Positions 19,473 to 28,341 of a stretch of 64,000 nt of DNA are shown one piece after another; position 1 is the stretch's first letter, and each line of letters begins with the position of its first letter. A program made the position numbers and the translations under genes. Source of the stretch: Agrobacterium vitis (GTDB lineage: Bacteria > Pseudomonadota > Alphaproteobacteria > Rhizobiales > Rhizobiaceae); the NCBI RefSeq assembly GCF_037039395.1, contig NZ_CP146242.1, positions 1,426,001-1,490,000 on the forward strand. Direction: 5' to 3'. Below the pieces are notes generated by a model. It was not told the DNA's origin. It saw nothing but the letters and a program-made list of their open reading frames with translations, and ran no database searches.

Positions 19473-20173
19473 TTGAGAACCTCACCTTCATCTGATGCAA
19501 GGTGCGCGTTGGAAATCCGCAAGACCTCGCTGAAGTGTTTCTGGATTACGCGTTCGGCATCAATCGGATTTCTCTGCACCAGTGCGCTTGCCAGCTCGAT
19601 ATGATGGACCTGTAGATAACCTCTCTCTGCGGCCGTGGGTGAAATCCCAACAGCCGAGAAAGAGTACTCGTAGAACTCCTCAATCAGATGCAGCAGCCGA
19701 CTGCTTCCCGAGGCTTGTGCGATCGAGAGGTGAAACTCACGATCATTCTCCGAGCGCGTTCTGTCGTCCGGCGTTCCGCCTTGTACTGCCTCACAACAAC
19801 GTCGCAGGATCTGCGAGAGCTCCTCATCAGTGGCATTTTCGCATGCCAGCCTCGCAGCCGCAGATTCGAGCGCCTGACGAATAACGAGAATTTCGCCGAG
19901 CTTCTTGCCAACCTCGGCGACGATGACGCCGCCATTGATCTGGCGCAGAACCAGCCCCTCGCTTTCGAGCCGGGAGATTGCCTCACGCACCGGTGTTCGG
20001 CTGACCGCAAGGCGGCTCGATAGCTGCGTCTCGACCATTCGGGTCCCGGCCGGAATGCTTCCGCGCAGGATCTGGCGCCGAAGCTCGCGATGAACATGGA
20101 GAACTACAGGTTCCCGTTCGACTGGGATCGTCTCTTCTTCGCCGCTGTCTTCAATGCTGGACGTGTCGGTCAT
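19469..20173 (-). CDS. GntR-family regulator, FCD (FadR) subfamily
   Basis: 234 residues from ATG 20173 (AGAGGA 5-9 nt upstream). N-terminal winged helix (LRRQILRGSIPAGTRMVETQLSSRLAVSRTPVREAISRLESEGLV) followed by an FCD ligand domain (about 100-220) with the usual D and H residues (NDREFHLSIAQASGSSRL, HHIELASAL). Embedded between the permease and flavin reductase genes of operon 2, so probably its regulator. The CTGCATGCAG palindromes at 25.4-25.6 kb are candidate targets. Confidence 0.9.
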   Translation of the reverse strand: MTDTSSIEDSGEEETIPVEREPVVLHVHRELRRQILRGSIPAGTRMVETQLSSRLAVSRTPVREAISRLESEGLVLRQINGGVIVAEVGKKLGEILVIRQALESAAARLACENATDEELSQILRRCCEAVQGGTPDDRTRSENDREFHLSIAQASGSSRLLHLIEEFYEYSFSAVGISPTAAERGYLQVHHIELASALVQRNPIDAERVIQKHFSEVLRISNAHLASDEGEVLK

Positions 20174-20185
20174 CACGGTCCTCTG

Positions 20186-20983
20186 TCACGATTGCCGTTG
20201 CTTTGACTGCTTCTGAACCCAGGCCACCAACCACAGGCCGAGGACGGAGACGACAGTCATGAATGTCGATACCGCGGCAATCGTCGGATCGATCGTCTGC
20301 TGAACATTGACCCAGATCTGCCGCGGAAGGGTAGGTTCGGTCAGCCGGGTCAGGAACAGGCTGAGAATGATATCGTCGAACGAGGCAACGAAGGCAAATA
20401 GTCCGCCGCCCAGGATGGCGGGGCGAAGGTTGGGCAGAGTGACAAGCCAGACGGCCTTGACGGGCGACGCGCCGAGGCTACGCGCAGCCCACTCCAGACG
20501 CCTGTCGAACCCGTAGAGGGATGCAGTTACGATCATGACGACGTAGGGGATGGCGATGATACTGTGAGCAACGACCAGCGCGCCGGTCGTGCCGAGTATC
20601 CTAAGGCGAACGTAGAGAAAATAAAGCCCGACCGCGATAATGATCTTGGGCAGGATCATCGGACTCATCACCAGCATGCGCACAGCTGTCTTCCCGGCAA
20701 ACCGGTAGCGCACCAAGGCCAGTGCGATAAGGAAGCCGATGACGAGCGAAACCACCGCGGTCAAGGCAGCGACTAAAAAGCTCAGTCGTGTTGCTCGCAT
20801 CCACATCTCGCTGCCGAAATAGGCCTCATACCATCGCAGCGACAGTCCGGGCGGCGGAAAGCTCAGCATTTCGGTCGGGGTGAAGGACACCGACATGATG
20901 ATCAGGATCGGTGCGATTAGAACCGCTAGAACCGATGATGAAAAGATACCGAGCGTCAGCCGTGCTGAAAATATACGTCCCAT
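20186..20983 (-). CDS. Polyamine-type ABC transporter permease (PotC-like), operon 2
   Basis: 265 residues from ATG 20983 (GAGGA 8 nt upstream; TTG two codons earlier is less likely). Six TM segments, EAA-type loop EWAARSLGASPVKAVWLVTLPNLRPAI and FDDIILSLFL. Partner of the permease at 20994. Confidence 0.9.
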   Translation of the reverse strand: MGRIFSARLTLGIFSSSVLAVLIAPILIIMSVSFTPTEMLSFPPPGLSLRWYEAYFGSEMWMRATRLSFLVAALTAVVSLVIGFLIALALVRYRFAGKTAVRMLVMSPMILPKIIIAVGLYFLYVRLRILGTTGALVVAHSIIAIPYVVMIVTASLYGFDRRLEWAARSLGASPVKAVWLVTLPNLRPAILGGGLFAFVASFDDIILSLFLTRLTEPTLPRQIWVNVQQTIDPTIAAVSTFMTVVSVLGLWLVAWVQKQSKQRQS

Positions 20984-20993
20984 GGTCAAATCC

Positions 20994-21896
20994 TCACTTC
21001 GCTCCGCCCCAGAGCCGTTCGAAATCCAGGAACCGGTTAGCCATAAGCTGCATGCTGCCGGTCACCAGAAGAAGGATGACGGAAAGCGAGGCGGCAAATG
21101 TCCAGTCCATCGCCTCATTGATCTGAATGGCGATCATCAGCGGCAATGTGGTCTGGCTCGGCCCGCCGAGCATTGCGGGCGTGATGTACATACCGATCCC
21201 CAGCATGAAGACCATGTAGCAGCCGGCGAGCACTCCGGGGCGCGTCAGCGGCAGGAACACATGGCGAAACGCCGCTGACGGACTGGCACCGAGATTTTGA
21301 GCGGCCAACAGGAGGTTACGATCGATGCCGTTCATGACGCTGTAGATGCTCAGGATCATGTAGGGCAGAAGATAGTAAGACAGCGCAAAGATCACGGCGG
21401 TGTTGGTGCCGATGAAGGCAAGCGGCGTGTCGATAAGGCCGAAGTTCAAAAGAGCATTGTTCAGGATGCCCTGGCGGCCGAGGATAACCATCCAGGCATA
21501 GGTTCGCACCAAGCCGCTGCTCCAGAACGGGATCAATACGAAGGCCATAAGCAGGACGGCCCAGCTGCGATTCATCGTCACCAGCCAGTAAGCGACCGCA
21601 TACCCGCATATCAGCGTGATCACCAGCGTGATCAAGCCGAGAAAGGCTGTATAGGCCAGGACCATCCAGTAAGCAGGCTCCTCCAGGAACATCTGGAAGC
21701 CGACAAGCGTGAACCCGTTGTCGTCATGAACCGACTGCCAGAAGATCCGCAGCAGTGGATAGCCAAAGAATAGTGCATAAAAGATCAGGACGGGAATGAG
21801 GAAGAGCGGAAACCGCCCTCCCTCCTTCGCCCTTGTCTTGGGTGGAGCGGCCGCCGGCGCGACCGCATCCCTCGCGTGGGCTGTCATGTCCACCAT
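20994..21896 (-). CDS. Polyamine-type ABC transporter permease (PotB-like), operon 2
   Basis: 300 residues with an Ala/Pro-rich cytoplasmic N-terminus (about 30 residues) and six TM segments. LVRTYAWMVILGRQGILNNALL and AAQNLGASPSAAFRHVFLPLTRPGVL mark the PotB/PotH type. Starts 1 nt after the stop of the solute-binding protein gene. Confidence 0.9.
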   Translation of the reverse strand: MVDMTAHARDAVAPAAAPPKTRAKEGGRFPLFLIPVLIFYALFFGYPLLRIFWQSVHDDNGFTLVGFQMFLEEPAYWMVLAYTAFLGLITLVITLICGYAVAYWLVTMNRSWAVLLMAFVLIPFWSSGLVRTYAWMVILGRQGILNNALLNFGLIDTPLAFIGTNTAVIFALSYYLLPYMILSIYSVMNGIDRNLLLAAQNLGASPSAAFRHVFLPLTRPGVLAGCYMVFMLGIGMYITPAMLGGPSQTTLPLMIAIQINEAMDWTFAASLSVILLLVTGSMQLMANRFLDFERLWGGAK

Positions 21897-21897
21897 G

Positions 21898-22938
21898 TCA
21901 GCGGACCCCGAGCCTCGCCCAGCCGCGGGCGATGTCCTGGCGATGCTCGCCCAGCCAGCCGGTATCTGCGACGCGGCCCAGTTCGGCCGTAGCAGGGTTG
22001 CCGGGAAGAAGCGGTGCTACGTCGGGTTCGATGAACTTGTAGGCATCGGTATTGATCGGGCCGTAATTGGTTGGCTTGGCGAGCGCTGCCAGGCGCTCTG
22101 GATCACAAACCCACTTCAAGAAATTGCCGGCCGCCTCGACATGGGGTGCACCCTTGGGAATGACGAAGAAGTTTGGAAAGCGAAGATGCTGGTTCCAGTT
22201 GATGGCGACGGGCTTGCCTTCGGCGATCAGGGGCACCATACGACCGTTCGGGATGACGATCATGTCGACTTCGCCATCGGCAAGAAATTGCACGACCTTC
22301 GCGTAGCCGTCCGAAAATACCATGTTGTCGCCAAGTTCTCCGATCTTGTCGAACGCCTTGTCGATTTCGAACGGGTAGAGTTTGGCAAGGTCGGCATTTT
22401 CCGTCATCGCAGCCTGCTCCACCGGCGGGCGCGTCGCACCGATCGAGCCTCGCTTGCCTGGGAAAGCCTCGACATTCCAGAAATCGGCCCAGCCCTTCGG
22501 CGCCTGAGGATAGGTCTTGGTATTGTAGGCCATCACCATCGCCCACTGGATCGTGGGAAAGGCATAGGGATGGCGCATATCCTCGGGAATGCCCGCCTTG
22601 CAGCTCTGCGGGACCGCATCCCAGTCGATCGGCTCGAGCAAGTCGGCCTTTGCCAGCGCGTTCACCGAATCCGCCGAGAGATCGACGAGGTCGGCTTCAA
22701 CATTGCCGGACTGGATCATCACGCGAAGGTTGGCGAAATTGTAACCCGCAGCCTCTGTCACCTTCACGCCTGTCGCTTCGGCATAGGGCTTGAACCAGAA
22801 CTTGCTCTGGTTCTCCTGATAGTTCCCGCCCAGCGAAAGGATTGTCAGGTCTTCCGCCGAAGCCTGCGCGACCGGCAGAAGGAGGGCGGCGACCGCACCA
22901 GTAGCGAGCATGGTTCGGCGAAGGTCGTGTCTGCTCAT
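21898..22938 (-). CDS. Polyamine-type solute-binding protein (PotD-like), operon 2
   Basis: 346 residues from ATG 22938 (GGGGAA 6 nt upstream). Sec signal MSRHDLRRTMLATGAVAALLLPVAQASA, cleavage before EDLTILS. Mature part: LGGNYQENQSKFWFKPYAEATGVKV, GWADFWNVEAFPGKRGS, NYGPINTDAYKFI, as in extracellular solute-binding family 1. Only about a third similar in sequence pattern to the operon 1 protein, so a different ligand is likely. Confidence 0.9.
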   Translation of the reverse strand: MSRHDLRRTMLATGAVAALLLPVAQASAEDLTILSLGGNYQENQSKFWFKPYAEATGVKVTEAAGYNFANLRVMIQSGNVEADLVDLSADSVNALAKADLLEPIDWDAVPQSCKAGIPEDMRHPYAFPTIQWAMVMAYNTKTYPQAPKGWADFWNVEAFPGKRGSIGATRPPVEQAAMTENADLAKLYPFEIDKAFDKIGELGDNMVFSDGYAKVVQFLADGEVDMIVIPNGRMVPLIAEGKPVAINWNQHLRFPNFFVIPKGAPHVEAAGNFLKWVCDPERLAALAKPTNYGPINTDAYKFIEPDVAPLLPGNPATAELGRVADTGWLGEHRQDIARGWARLGVR

Positions 22939-22991
22939 TTTCAGTTCCCCTGTTATGGCGATCATGACGGCGATCGCCGTTACCGCTCCCG

Positions 22992-24104
22992 TCAGGATAA
23001 AAGGATCCGGGCATTCTGCGGCTCGAAGCCGATCCAGAGCGGAGCGCCCGCGCTGACGTCGACTCCCACGCCCCTATTCGGGCGGCGGACCCTCAATTGC
23101 TGGCCATCGGCCAATTCCACGGTGTAGATGATGCTTTCACCGAGATAGAGCTGGGATTTGATCCGGCATGCGATCGCGTTTGCGATGTCGGCAGCATTGG
23201 TCACCAGCCTCAGTCGTTCGGGACGAATGAACACCGAAACGGCTGCTCCGTTGGAGACATGCGGTTCGGCAACGACCCTGCACTCTTGCCCGGCAACCAT
23301 CACCGACGTCACGCCGGGCTCCTGAGAGGCTACATTCGCGTTGAGGAAGTTGGATTCGCCGATGAAGTTGGCGGTAAAGCGGTTGGCCGGTACTTCGTAG
23401 GTCTCACGTGGCGAGGAAAAGCTCGCAATGCGCCCATCCTCCATGACCGCGATGTCGTCCGACATCGTCAGCGCCTCTTCCTGATCGTGGGTGACGTAGA
23501 CGACCGTCAATCCGAGATCTGTCTGGATGCGCTTGATCTCCTCCTGCATCTGCAGGCGAAGACGTCGGTCGAGAGCGCCCAGCGGCTCGTCCATCAACAC
23601 CAGGGACGGGCTGAACACTAGCGCTCTTGCCAAGGCGACACGTTGCTGCTGGCCGCCCGAAAGCTGGTTCGGATAGCGTTCGGCAAAGTCCGCGAGGCCG
23701 ACCATTTTCAAGAACTCGCGAGACTGCTCCTGCGTCCGGCGTTTCTCGACTCCGCGCATCTTCAATGCGAAACCGACGTTGTCGAGCACCGTCAGATGCG
23801 GGAAGAGCGCATAATTCTGAAAGACCATGCCGATATCGCGCTTGTGCGCCGGCAGGGACGTGACGTCCCTGCCGTTGATCTTGATCGCCCCGCTTGTCGG
23901 CTCGACGAAGCCGGCAATCATCATCAGTGTCGTCGTCTTGCCGGATCCCGATGCCCCGAGCAAGGTAAGGAAACGGCCCGGCGTCAGGTCGAGGTCGATG
24001 CTGCGCACGGCGGTCGAAGTCCCGAAATCCTTGCGCAGGGCTTCAAGCGATAGCGATGCCCCCTGCACATTCGACCTTGCTGCCAAGTCAACCCGAGCGT
24101 TCAT
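22992..24104 (-). CDS. Polyamine-type ABC transporter ATPase (PotA-like), operon 2
   Basis: 370 residues. Walker [11 protein letters not shown]-loop [27 protein letters not shown], Walker [17 protein letters not shown] switch, C-terminal TOBE domain ([10 protein letters not shown]). Starts 2 nt after the stop of the monooxygenase gene. Confidence 0.92.
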   Translation of the reverse strand: MNARVDLAARSNVQGASLSLEALRKDFGTSTAVRSIDLDLTPGRFLTLLGASGSGKTTTLMMIAGFVEPTSGAIKINGRDVTSLPAHKRDIGMVFQNYALFPHLTVLDNVGFALKMRGVEKRRTQEQSREFLKMVGLADFAERYPNQLSGGQQQRVALARALVFSPSLVLMDEPLGALDRRLRLQMQEEIKRIQTDLGLTVVYVTHDQEEALTMSDDIAVMEDGRIASFSSPRETYEVPANRFTANFIGESNFLNANVASQEPGVTSVMVAGQECRVVAEPHVSNGAAVSVFIRPERLRLVTNAADIANAIACRIKSQLYLGESIIYTVELADGQQLRVRRPNRGVGVDVSAGAPLWIGFEPQNARILLS

Positions 24105-24106
24105 CC

Positions 24107-25363
24107 TCAGCCAGCCTTTGCCGTTGCGTCCGGGCCGAGGCCGAGCTGCGCCCAGGTCCTGGTCGGACCGATGTCGCCGTACTTCTGCTTCGGCGCGTAA
24201 CGGCCATCGACCGTCGCATCCGCGACGAGACGGATGAGTTGGCTGTCTCGCGTATGCAGCGACGCAGCGCGAATGTCGCGCCAGAACATCTCCAGCGGCA
24301 TCGTGTTCAAAAGCGCGCGCGTGCCAATAATGTCGAAGGCCTTGGTGGCAACAGCCAGGGCAGTCTCCCGGGCCGTATGGTGAGCGCTCAGGGACGCAAG
24401 CGCCGCGTCACCCCATTTCTCCGCTTCCCAGAGTCTCGTCGCCAGCATCGCTGAACCGGAGGCAGCCTGGATTGATGCCGCCATTTGGCCGACCTCCACC
24501 ATGAGGCCATCCTCGTTGCGCAGGAATGGTCGCTTGCGCATCGTCTCGAGCACGCAGTCGAAGGCGCCGCGGGCACTTCCGATCAGATGAAACGCCTGGG
24601 ACAGTTCGAGCGTATACGGATCCTTGGTGACGAAGTCGGCCGGCTCACCGAGAACATTCTTCCAGGGGATGAATACGTCCTTGAGGGTCGCGCTCCAACT
24701 GACGGTTCCGCGCAAGCCGATGATCTTGTCCCAGCCGTTTTCATTGAAGACGAGGCCTTCGCTGCCGGCTTCGACGATCGAAAGCGTCAATCCGTCTCGG
24801 CTCGTTTCCGCGCCGGGCGCGATCGACCAGTAGAGCAGATATTTTGCGACCGGACCGTTCGAGCAGAAATGCTTGGAGCCGCTGGCAAGGAAGCCGCCGT
24901 CGACCGGCTGCATGCCGGCGTTGAAGAACAGTCGCGTTTTGGTATCTTTGCTGGCGACGCTTTCCTGGTGGTTGATCTCGCTGCCGAGCGATCCCATCAA
25001 CACGCCGTTTTGCACCACGTCGCCCAGGATCCGCTGCTTTTGCTCCTCGTTGCCAAGGCGCGCAACCGCACCGCACTGATGATAGTGGATGATCAGGTTC
25101 CAGCCGGTGGTGGAGCAGGCGCGCGAAATAGCCTCGGTAACGATATAGCAGCCGAAATGGGCATTGCCGGATTCCGGCGCTTCACCACCGTAAGCCTTCG
25201 GCACGGCGAGCTTCAGAAGGCCGGCTTCCCTCAGGAGCGCCATGTTCTCGTCGGTGAACTGAGCAGTTGCATCGAATGCTCGATCTGAGGCCTTGATTTT
25301 CGCCGCAACCTCATTGGCCACATCGAGCCAGCGTTGCTGCTCATCTGTCAAACTCGTCCACAT
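24107..25363 (-). CDS. DszC/acyl-CoA-dehydrogenase-fold flavin monooxygenase
   Basis: 418 residues from ATG 25363 (GAGGGAAG upstream; a TTG start at 25396 is weaker). ACAD fold: N-terminal helical domain, beta domain (GSKHFCSNGPVAKYLLYW), C-terminal helices with FDIIGTRALLNTMPLEMFWRDIRAASLHTRDSQL. The catalytic Glu of true acyl-CoA dehydrogenases is not evident, and this C-terminal motif is typical of DszC/SfnB-like FMNH2-dependent monooxygenases. The flavin reductase at 18948 in the same operon completes a two-component oxygenase. Likely hydroxylates or desulfurises/deaminates the imported compound; substrate unknown. Confidence 0.82.
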   Translation of the reverse strand: MWTSLTDEQQRWLDVANEVAAKIKASDRAFDATAQFTDENMALLREAGLLKLAVPKAYGGEAPESGNAHFGCYIVTEAISRACSTTGWNLIIHYHQCGAVARLGNEEQKQRILGDVVQNGVLMGSLGSEINHQESVASKDTKTRLFFNAGMQPVDGGFLASGSKHFCSNGPVAKYLLYWSIAPGAETSRDGLTLSIVEAGSEGLVFNENGWDKIIGLRGTVSWSATLKDVFIPWKNVLGEPADFVTKDPYTLELSQAFHLIGSARGAFDCVLETMRKRPFLRNEDGLMVEVGQMAASIQAASGSAMLATRLWEAEKWGDAALASLSAHHTARETALAVATKAFDIIGTRALLNTMPLEMFWRDIRAASLHTRDSQLIRLVADATVDGRYAPKQKYGDIGPTRTWAQLGLGPDATAKAG

Positions 25364-25414
25364 CACTTCTTCCCTCGCATTATCCGCGACTGACAATCAT
25401 CAAATTTCCGCACG

Positions 25415-25625
25415 CTGCATGCAGAAAGTCAACCGAGCAAATGCACAAATTTTCCAATTTTCCTATAAATGACTATAAAATGCGCACTGTTTTCTCTTCT
25501 TGGCGATAAAGTCGACCAAATAACGCAAACTATGCATTTTATTTGTGCAACTTCATATCAGTTCTATTTTTTAATTCTGCACTCTTGATCTTTGTCAGCT
25601 TCAATGTGAAATTTTCTGCATGCAG
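25415..25625. promoter_or_regulatory. Divergent promoter region with paired CTGCATGCAG palindromes
   Basis: Two 10-nt palindromes CTGCATGCAG (25415-25424 and 25616-25625) sit 201 bp apart, one next to each divergent gene. Read outward, both are preceded by TTT (TTTCTGCATGCAG, 13 nt shared). Between them a 9-nt inverted repeat TGCACAAAT (25442-25450)/ATTTGTGCA (25541-25549) brackets AT-rich sequence. This is a likely binding region for the GntR regulator at 19469. Confidence 0.5.
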
Positions 25626-25640
25626 ATTACGAGGATTGAC

Positions 25641-26750
25641 GTGTCGCCCGAAAGCAAACTGCCCCCTACGACGCAAATCATGCTGGCAAGGCTGAGGAAT
25701 TTGATGCTGCAGGAAGGGATCGATGCGGTCGTCATCGGCCCGAGCGCCAGCTTCCTGCAGCTTGTTGGACGCAATGCCAACCTCACGGAGCGGATGGTGG
25801 CGGTCGTGGTTACGCGCGACAACGCCTATATCGTCGTTCCCCGACTGCAGGAGCCTCTCTATACGCACCTTCCGCTGGAGAGGGTTGTATGGGACGAGCA
25901 CCAAGATCCCACCGCTGCTGCATGCAAGATCTTGTCTGGCGAAGGCTGCCGCATTATCGGTGTAAATCGCGAGTTCTGGTCAGGGTTTCTGCTGCGCATG
26001 CAGACCGCGGCCCCCGACCTGACCTTCAAGACCGCGCAGGCTCTCGACCTGATGCGTGCCATCAAGACCCGAGGCGAGATCGAGGCAATGCGGCGGGCGG
26101 CCCATCGTATTGACGAGGTCTGGCGGCGTTTTATTGCAGATCACCCGGTGCTGACCGGAAAGACGGAGCTCGAGCTTCGCAATGCCATCGGCACATTGAT
26201 GCAGGAGGAAGGCTTCAGCCATACCGCCTGGATCGACGTCGGCGCCGGCGCAAACGGCGCCTCTTCCCTGCATCACGGCTCCGACTATGTGATCCGGTCA
26301 GGCGACCCGATCGTCTTTGATTTTGCGGGGGTCTTCGAAGGCTGGTACGCAGATATCTGCCGCGTCGCATGCGCCGGATCTCCGGAACAGGAGTTCCTTG
26401 ACGCCTATCAGATCCTGCTCGAGGCGCAGGAGGCGGCTTTCCAGGCAATTCGCCCGGGTGTGCCGGCAAGCACACCGGACGAGGCCGCACGCTCGGTGTT
26501 GACGAAGGCAGGCTATGGAGACGCGTTCACGCACCGTGTCGGCCATGGAATAGGCCTTGACGCCCATGAGGAGCCCTATCTCGTGCGCGGCAGTGATTTG
26601 AAGCTCGCAGTCGGCATGGTGATGTCCGACGAGCCGGGTATCTATCTTGCCGGACGCTGGGGCATGCGTGTCGAGGACATCGTCGCCCTGACCGATGATG
26701 GTCCGGTCCGTCTCAACCAGGCTTCCCGCTCCCTCGCACTACAGAAATGA
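25641..26750 (+). CDS. M24 metallopeptidase family protein (Xaa-Pro dipeptidase/ectoine hydrolase-like), metal site intact
   Basis: 369 residues if it starts at GTG 25641, which has GAGG 6 nt upstream; ATG 25620 is in frame but falls inside the operator palindrome and has no ribosome site. Creatinase_N domain then M24 domain. With the GTG start, ligands are D227 (FDFAG), D238 (ADICR), H302 (GHGIGLDAHEEP), E331 (SDEPGIY) and E345 (RVEDIVAL): all five present. Should be a dinuclear metal hydrolase cutting an Xaa-Pro or acylated amino acid bond. First gene of operon 3. Confidence 0.85.
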   Translation: MSPESKLPPTTQIMLARLRNLMLQEGIDAVVIGPSASFLQLVGRNANLTERMVAVVVTRDNAYIVVPRLQEPLYTHLPLERVVWDEHQDPTAAACKILSGEGCRIIGVNREFWSGFLLRMQTAAPDLTFKTAQALDLMRAIKTRGEIEAMRRAAHRIDEVWRRFIADHPVLTGKTELELRNAIGTLMQEEGFSHTAWIDVGAGANGASSLHHGSDYVIRSGDPIVFDFAGVFEGWYADICRVACAGSPEQEFLDAYQILLEAQEAAFQAIRPGVPASTPDEAARSVLTKAGYGDAFTHRVGHGIGLDAHEEPYLVRGSDLKLAVGMVMSDEPGIYLAGRWGMRVEDIVALTDDGPVRLNQASRSLALQK

Positions 26751-27889
26751 CATCCATGACGCAGCTCACATTTCCCCCTGCATTTTCCGTCGACGAATTC
26801 CAGGCCCGCATTTCGGCCCTACGCGCCATCATGGACCGGCGTCGCGTCGATCTCCTGGTCATCGATCAGTTCGAGCATATGGTCTATTTCGGAGGGCACC
26901 TGCCGACGGCTGCCATGTACCAGGCGCTGCTGGTCCCCTTGTCCGGCGAACCGGTGGCGGTTATCCGTGCGCTGGACGCTCCGGTGTTCAATGAAACGAG
27001 CTGGCTTTCTCAGTGCGTGGCCATCGGCGATTCCGAAAACCCGCTCCAGGTCGTTGCCGAGACGATCGTGGCCGGAGGACACGGCGCCTCCACGATCGGG
27101 ATCGAGCGCGACAGCCACTTCATGACAATCAATCGTGCGCTTGAACTCGAGACACGCCTGCCAAATGCTAAGTTCGTCGACTTCTCGGGCGTCATGTGGG
27201 AGATGCGGCAGGTCAAGTCGCCCCTGGAACTTGCTTGCCTTCAGGTAGCTGCGGAGATTTGTGACAGGGCAACCGCTGCGGGTTTCGAAGCCGCGGCTGC
27301 AGGGGTGAACGAACGCGAGGTCACTGCGGCGATCACCGCCGAGGCCTTGCGGACGGGCGCCGACAATACCCGCTTGGTCCTGATGGCGTCGGGACCTCGC
27401 TCGGCCGCCTTGCACGGGGCCCTTGGGCACCGCATTCTGGCGGATGGGGATGTCCTGCATGTGGAAATGGTTCCGCATTTCCGCGGATACACCTCCCGCA
27501 TCATGCGCCCTAAATCGATCGGCGCGCCGACGGATGAGCAATTGCGCGTCGCCGAGACGATGATTGCAATTCAGGATCGGCAGTTCGAGGCTATGAAGCC
27601 CGGCGCAGATGCGAAGGATGTGGATCGCATCCTGCGGGAGGGCATTCTTTCCGCCGGGCTGCGCGCCAGTTATACGAACGTGACCGGATATACGCTCGGC
27701 CTTGTCTTCATCCCCCGCACCAGCGATTTCACCCGCGTCTTTCTGGCCGACAGCGACTGGCGCCTGGAGGAAAACCAGGTCTTCCACATGTATGCATGGG
27801 CGGGCGGCATGGCCTTCAGCGAGACCGTGGTCGTCACGCCCGAGGGCGGCAAATGCCTGACGAAGATGGAACGGCGGCTCTTCAATTGA
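26747..27889 (+). CDS. M24-fold (creatinase-like) hydrolase lacking the metal ligands, second copy
   Basis: 380 residues; ATG 26747 overlaps the stop of the preceding gene (ATGA). Clearly paralogous to the protein at 12497 (shared IAIQDRQF.AMKPGA, PRTSDFTRVF, FSETVVVT). Metal ligands are replaced in the same way: E240, R251, Y315, H347, with only E359 kept. H223 in LHGALGHRILADGDVLHVE matches the creatinase catalytic His position. Translational coupling to the metal-competent M24 gene suggests sequential steps in one pathway. Confidence 0.8.
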   Translation: MTSMTQLTFPPAFSVDEFQARISALRAIMDRRRVDLLVIDQFEHMVYFGGHLPTAAMYQALLVPLSGEPVAVIRALDAPVFNETSWLSQCVAIGDSENPLQVVAETIVAGGHGASTIGIERDSHFMTINRALELETRLPNAKFVDFSGVMWEMRQVKSPLELACLQVAAEICDRATAAGFEAAAAGVNEREVTAAITAEALRTGADNTRLVLMASGPRSAALHGALGHRILADGDVLHVEMVPHFRGYTSRIMRPKSIGAPTDEQLRVAETMIAIQDRQFEAMKPGADAKDVDRILREGILSAGLRASYTNVTGYTLGLVFIPRTSDFTRVFLADSDWRLEENQVFHMYAWAGGMAFSETVVVTPEGGKCLTKMERRLFN

Positions 27890-27915
27890 ACCTATCCGAT
27901 GAGAGGACGAGTACC

Positions 27916-28341
27916 ATGACCGCGGACAGCAAACAGATCATCTTCGACTATTATCGCAAGGTTTGGGAAGAGCACGACGTTGATGCCATCCCCACGCTCT
28001 TTGCCGAAAGCTATGTGAACCATGCCGGCGCGCGGGGGACGTTGAAGGGCCCCGATGGCATTCTCGCGAACTACCGATCGCTGAAGGAGGCTTTCCCGGA
28101 CGTCGCGTTCACCCTTGACCTGGTGTTGTCGGAGGGAAGCCGGGTCTGCGCCTACTATACGATGACCGGCACCCACACGGGCATGTTCATGGGGATCGCT
28201 CCGACCGATAACGCGGTCAAGGTTCCCGGGATCGGCATCTACGAGGTGCAGAACGGCATGATAGCCGAAAGCTGGGTGGTTCGGGATTCTCTTGTCCTGC
28301 TTCGCCAGCTAGGGGCTGACGTCACAACAAAACCGGCATGA
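27916..28341 (+). CDS. SnoaL-like/ester cyclase family protein
   Basis: 141 residues from ATG 27916 (GAGGACGAG upstream). Cone-shaped NTF2 fold features: FDYYRKVWEEHDVDAIPTLFAESYVNHA, GPDGILANYRSLKEAFPDV, WVVRDSLVLLRQLGA. The family includes cyclases, isomerases and proteins without known reaction. Second to last in operon 3. Confidence 0.8.
   Translation: MTADSKQIIFDYYRKVWEEHDVDAIPTLFAESYVNHAGARGTLKGPDGILANYRSLKEAFPDVAFTLDLVLSEGSRVCAYYTMTGTHTGMFMGIAPTDNAVKVPGIGIYEVQNGMIAESWVVRDSLVLLRQLGADVTTKPA

Noticed and set aside
21796..23127. 443-codon plus-strand frame across the permease and binding-protein genes
   Set aside because: Spans two recognised genes on the other strand and shows only antisense composition.
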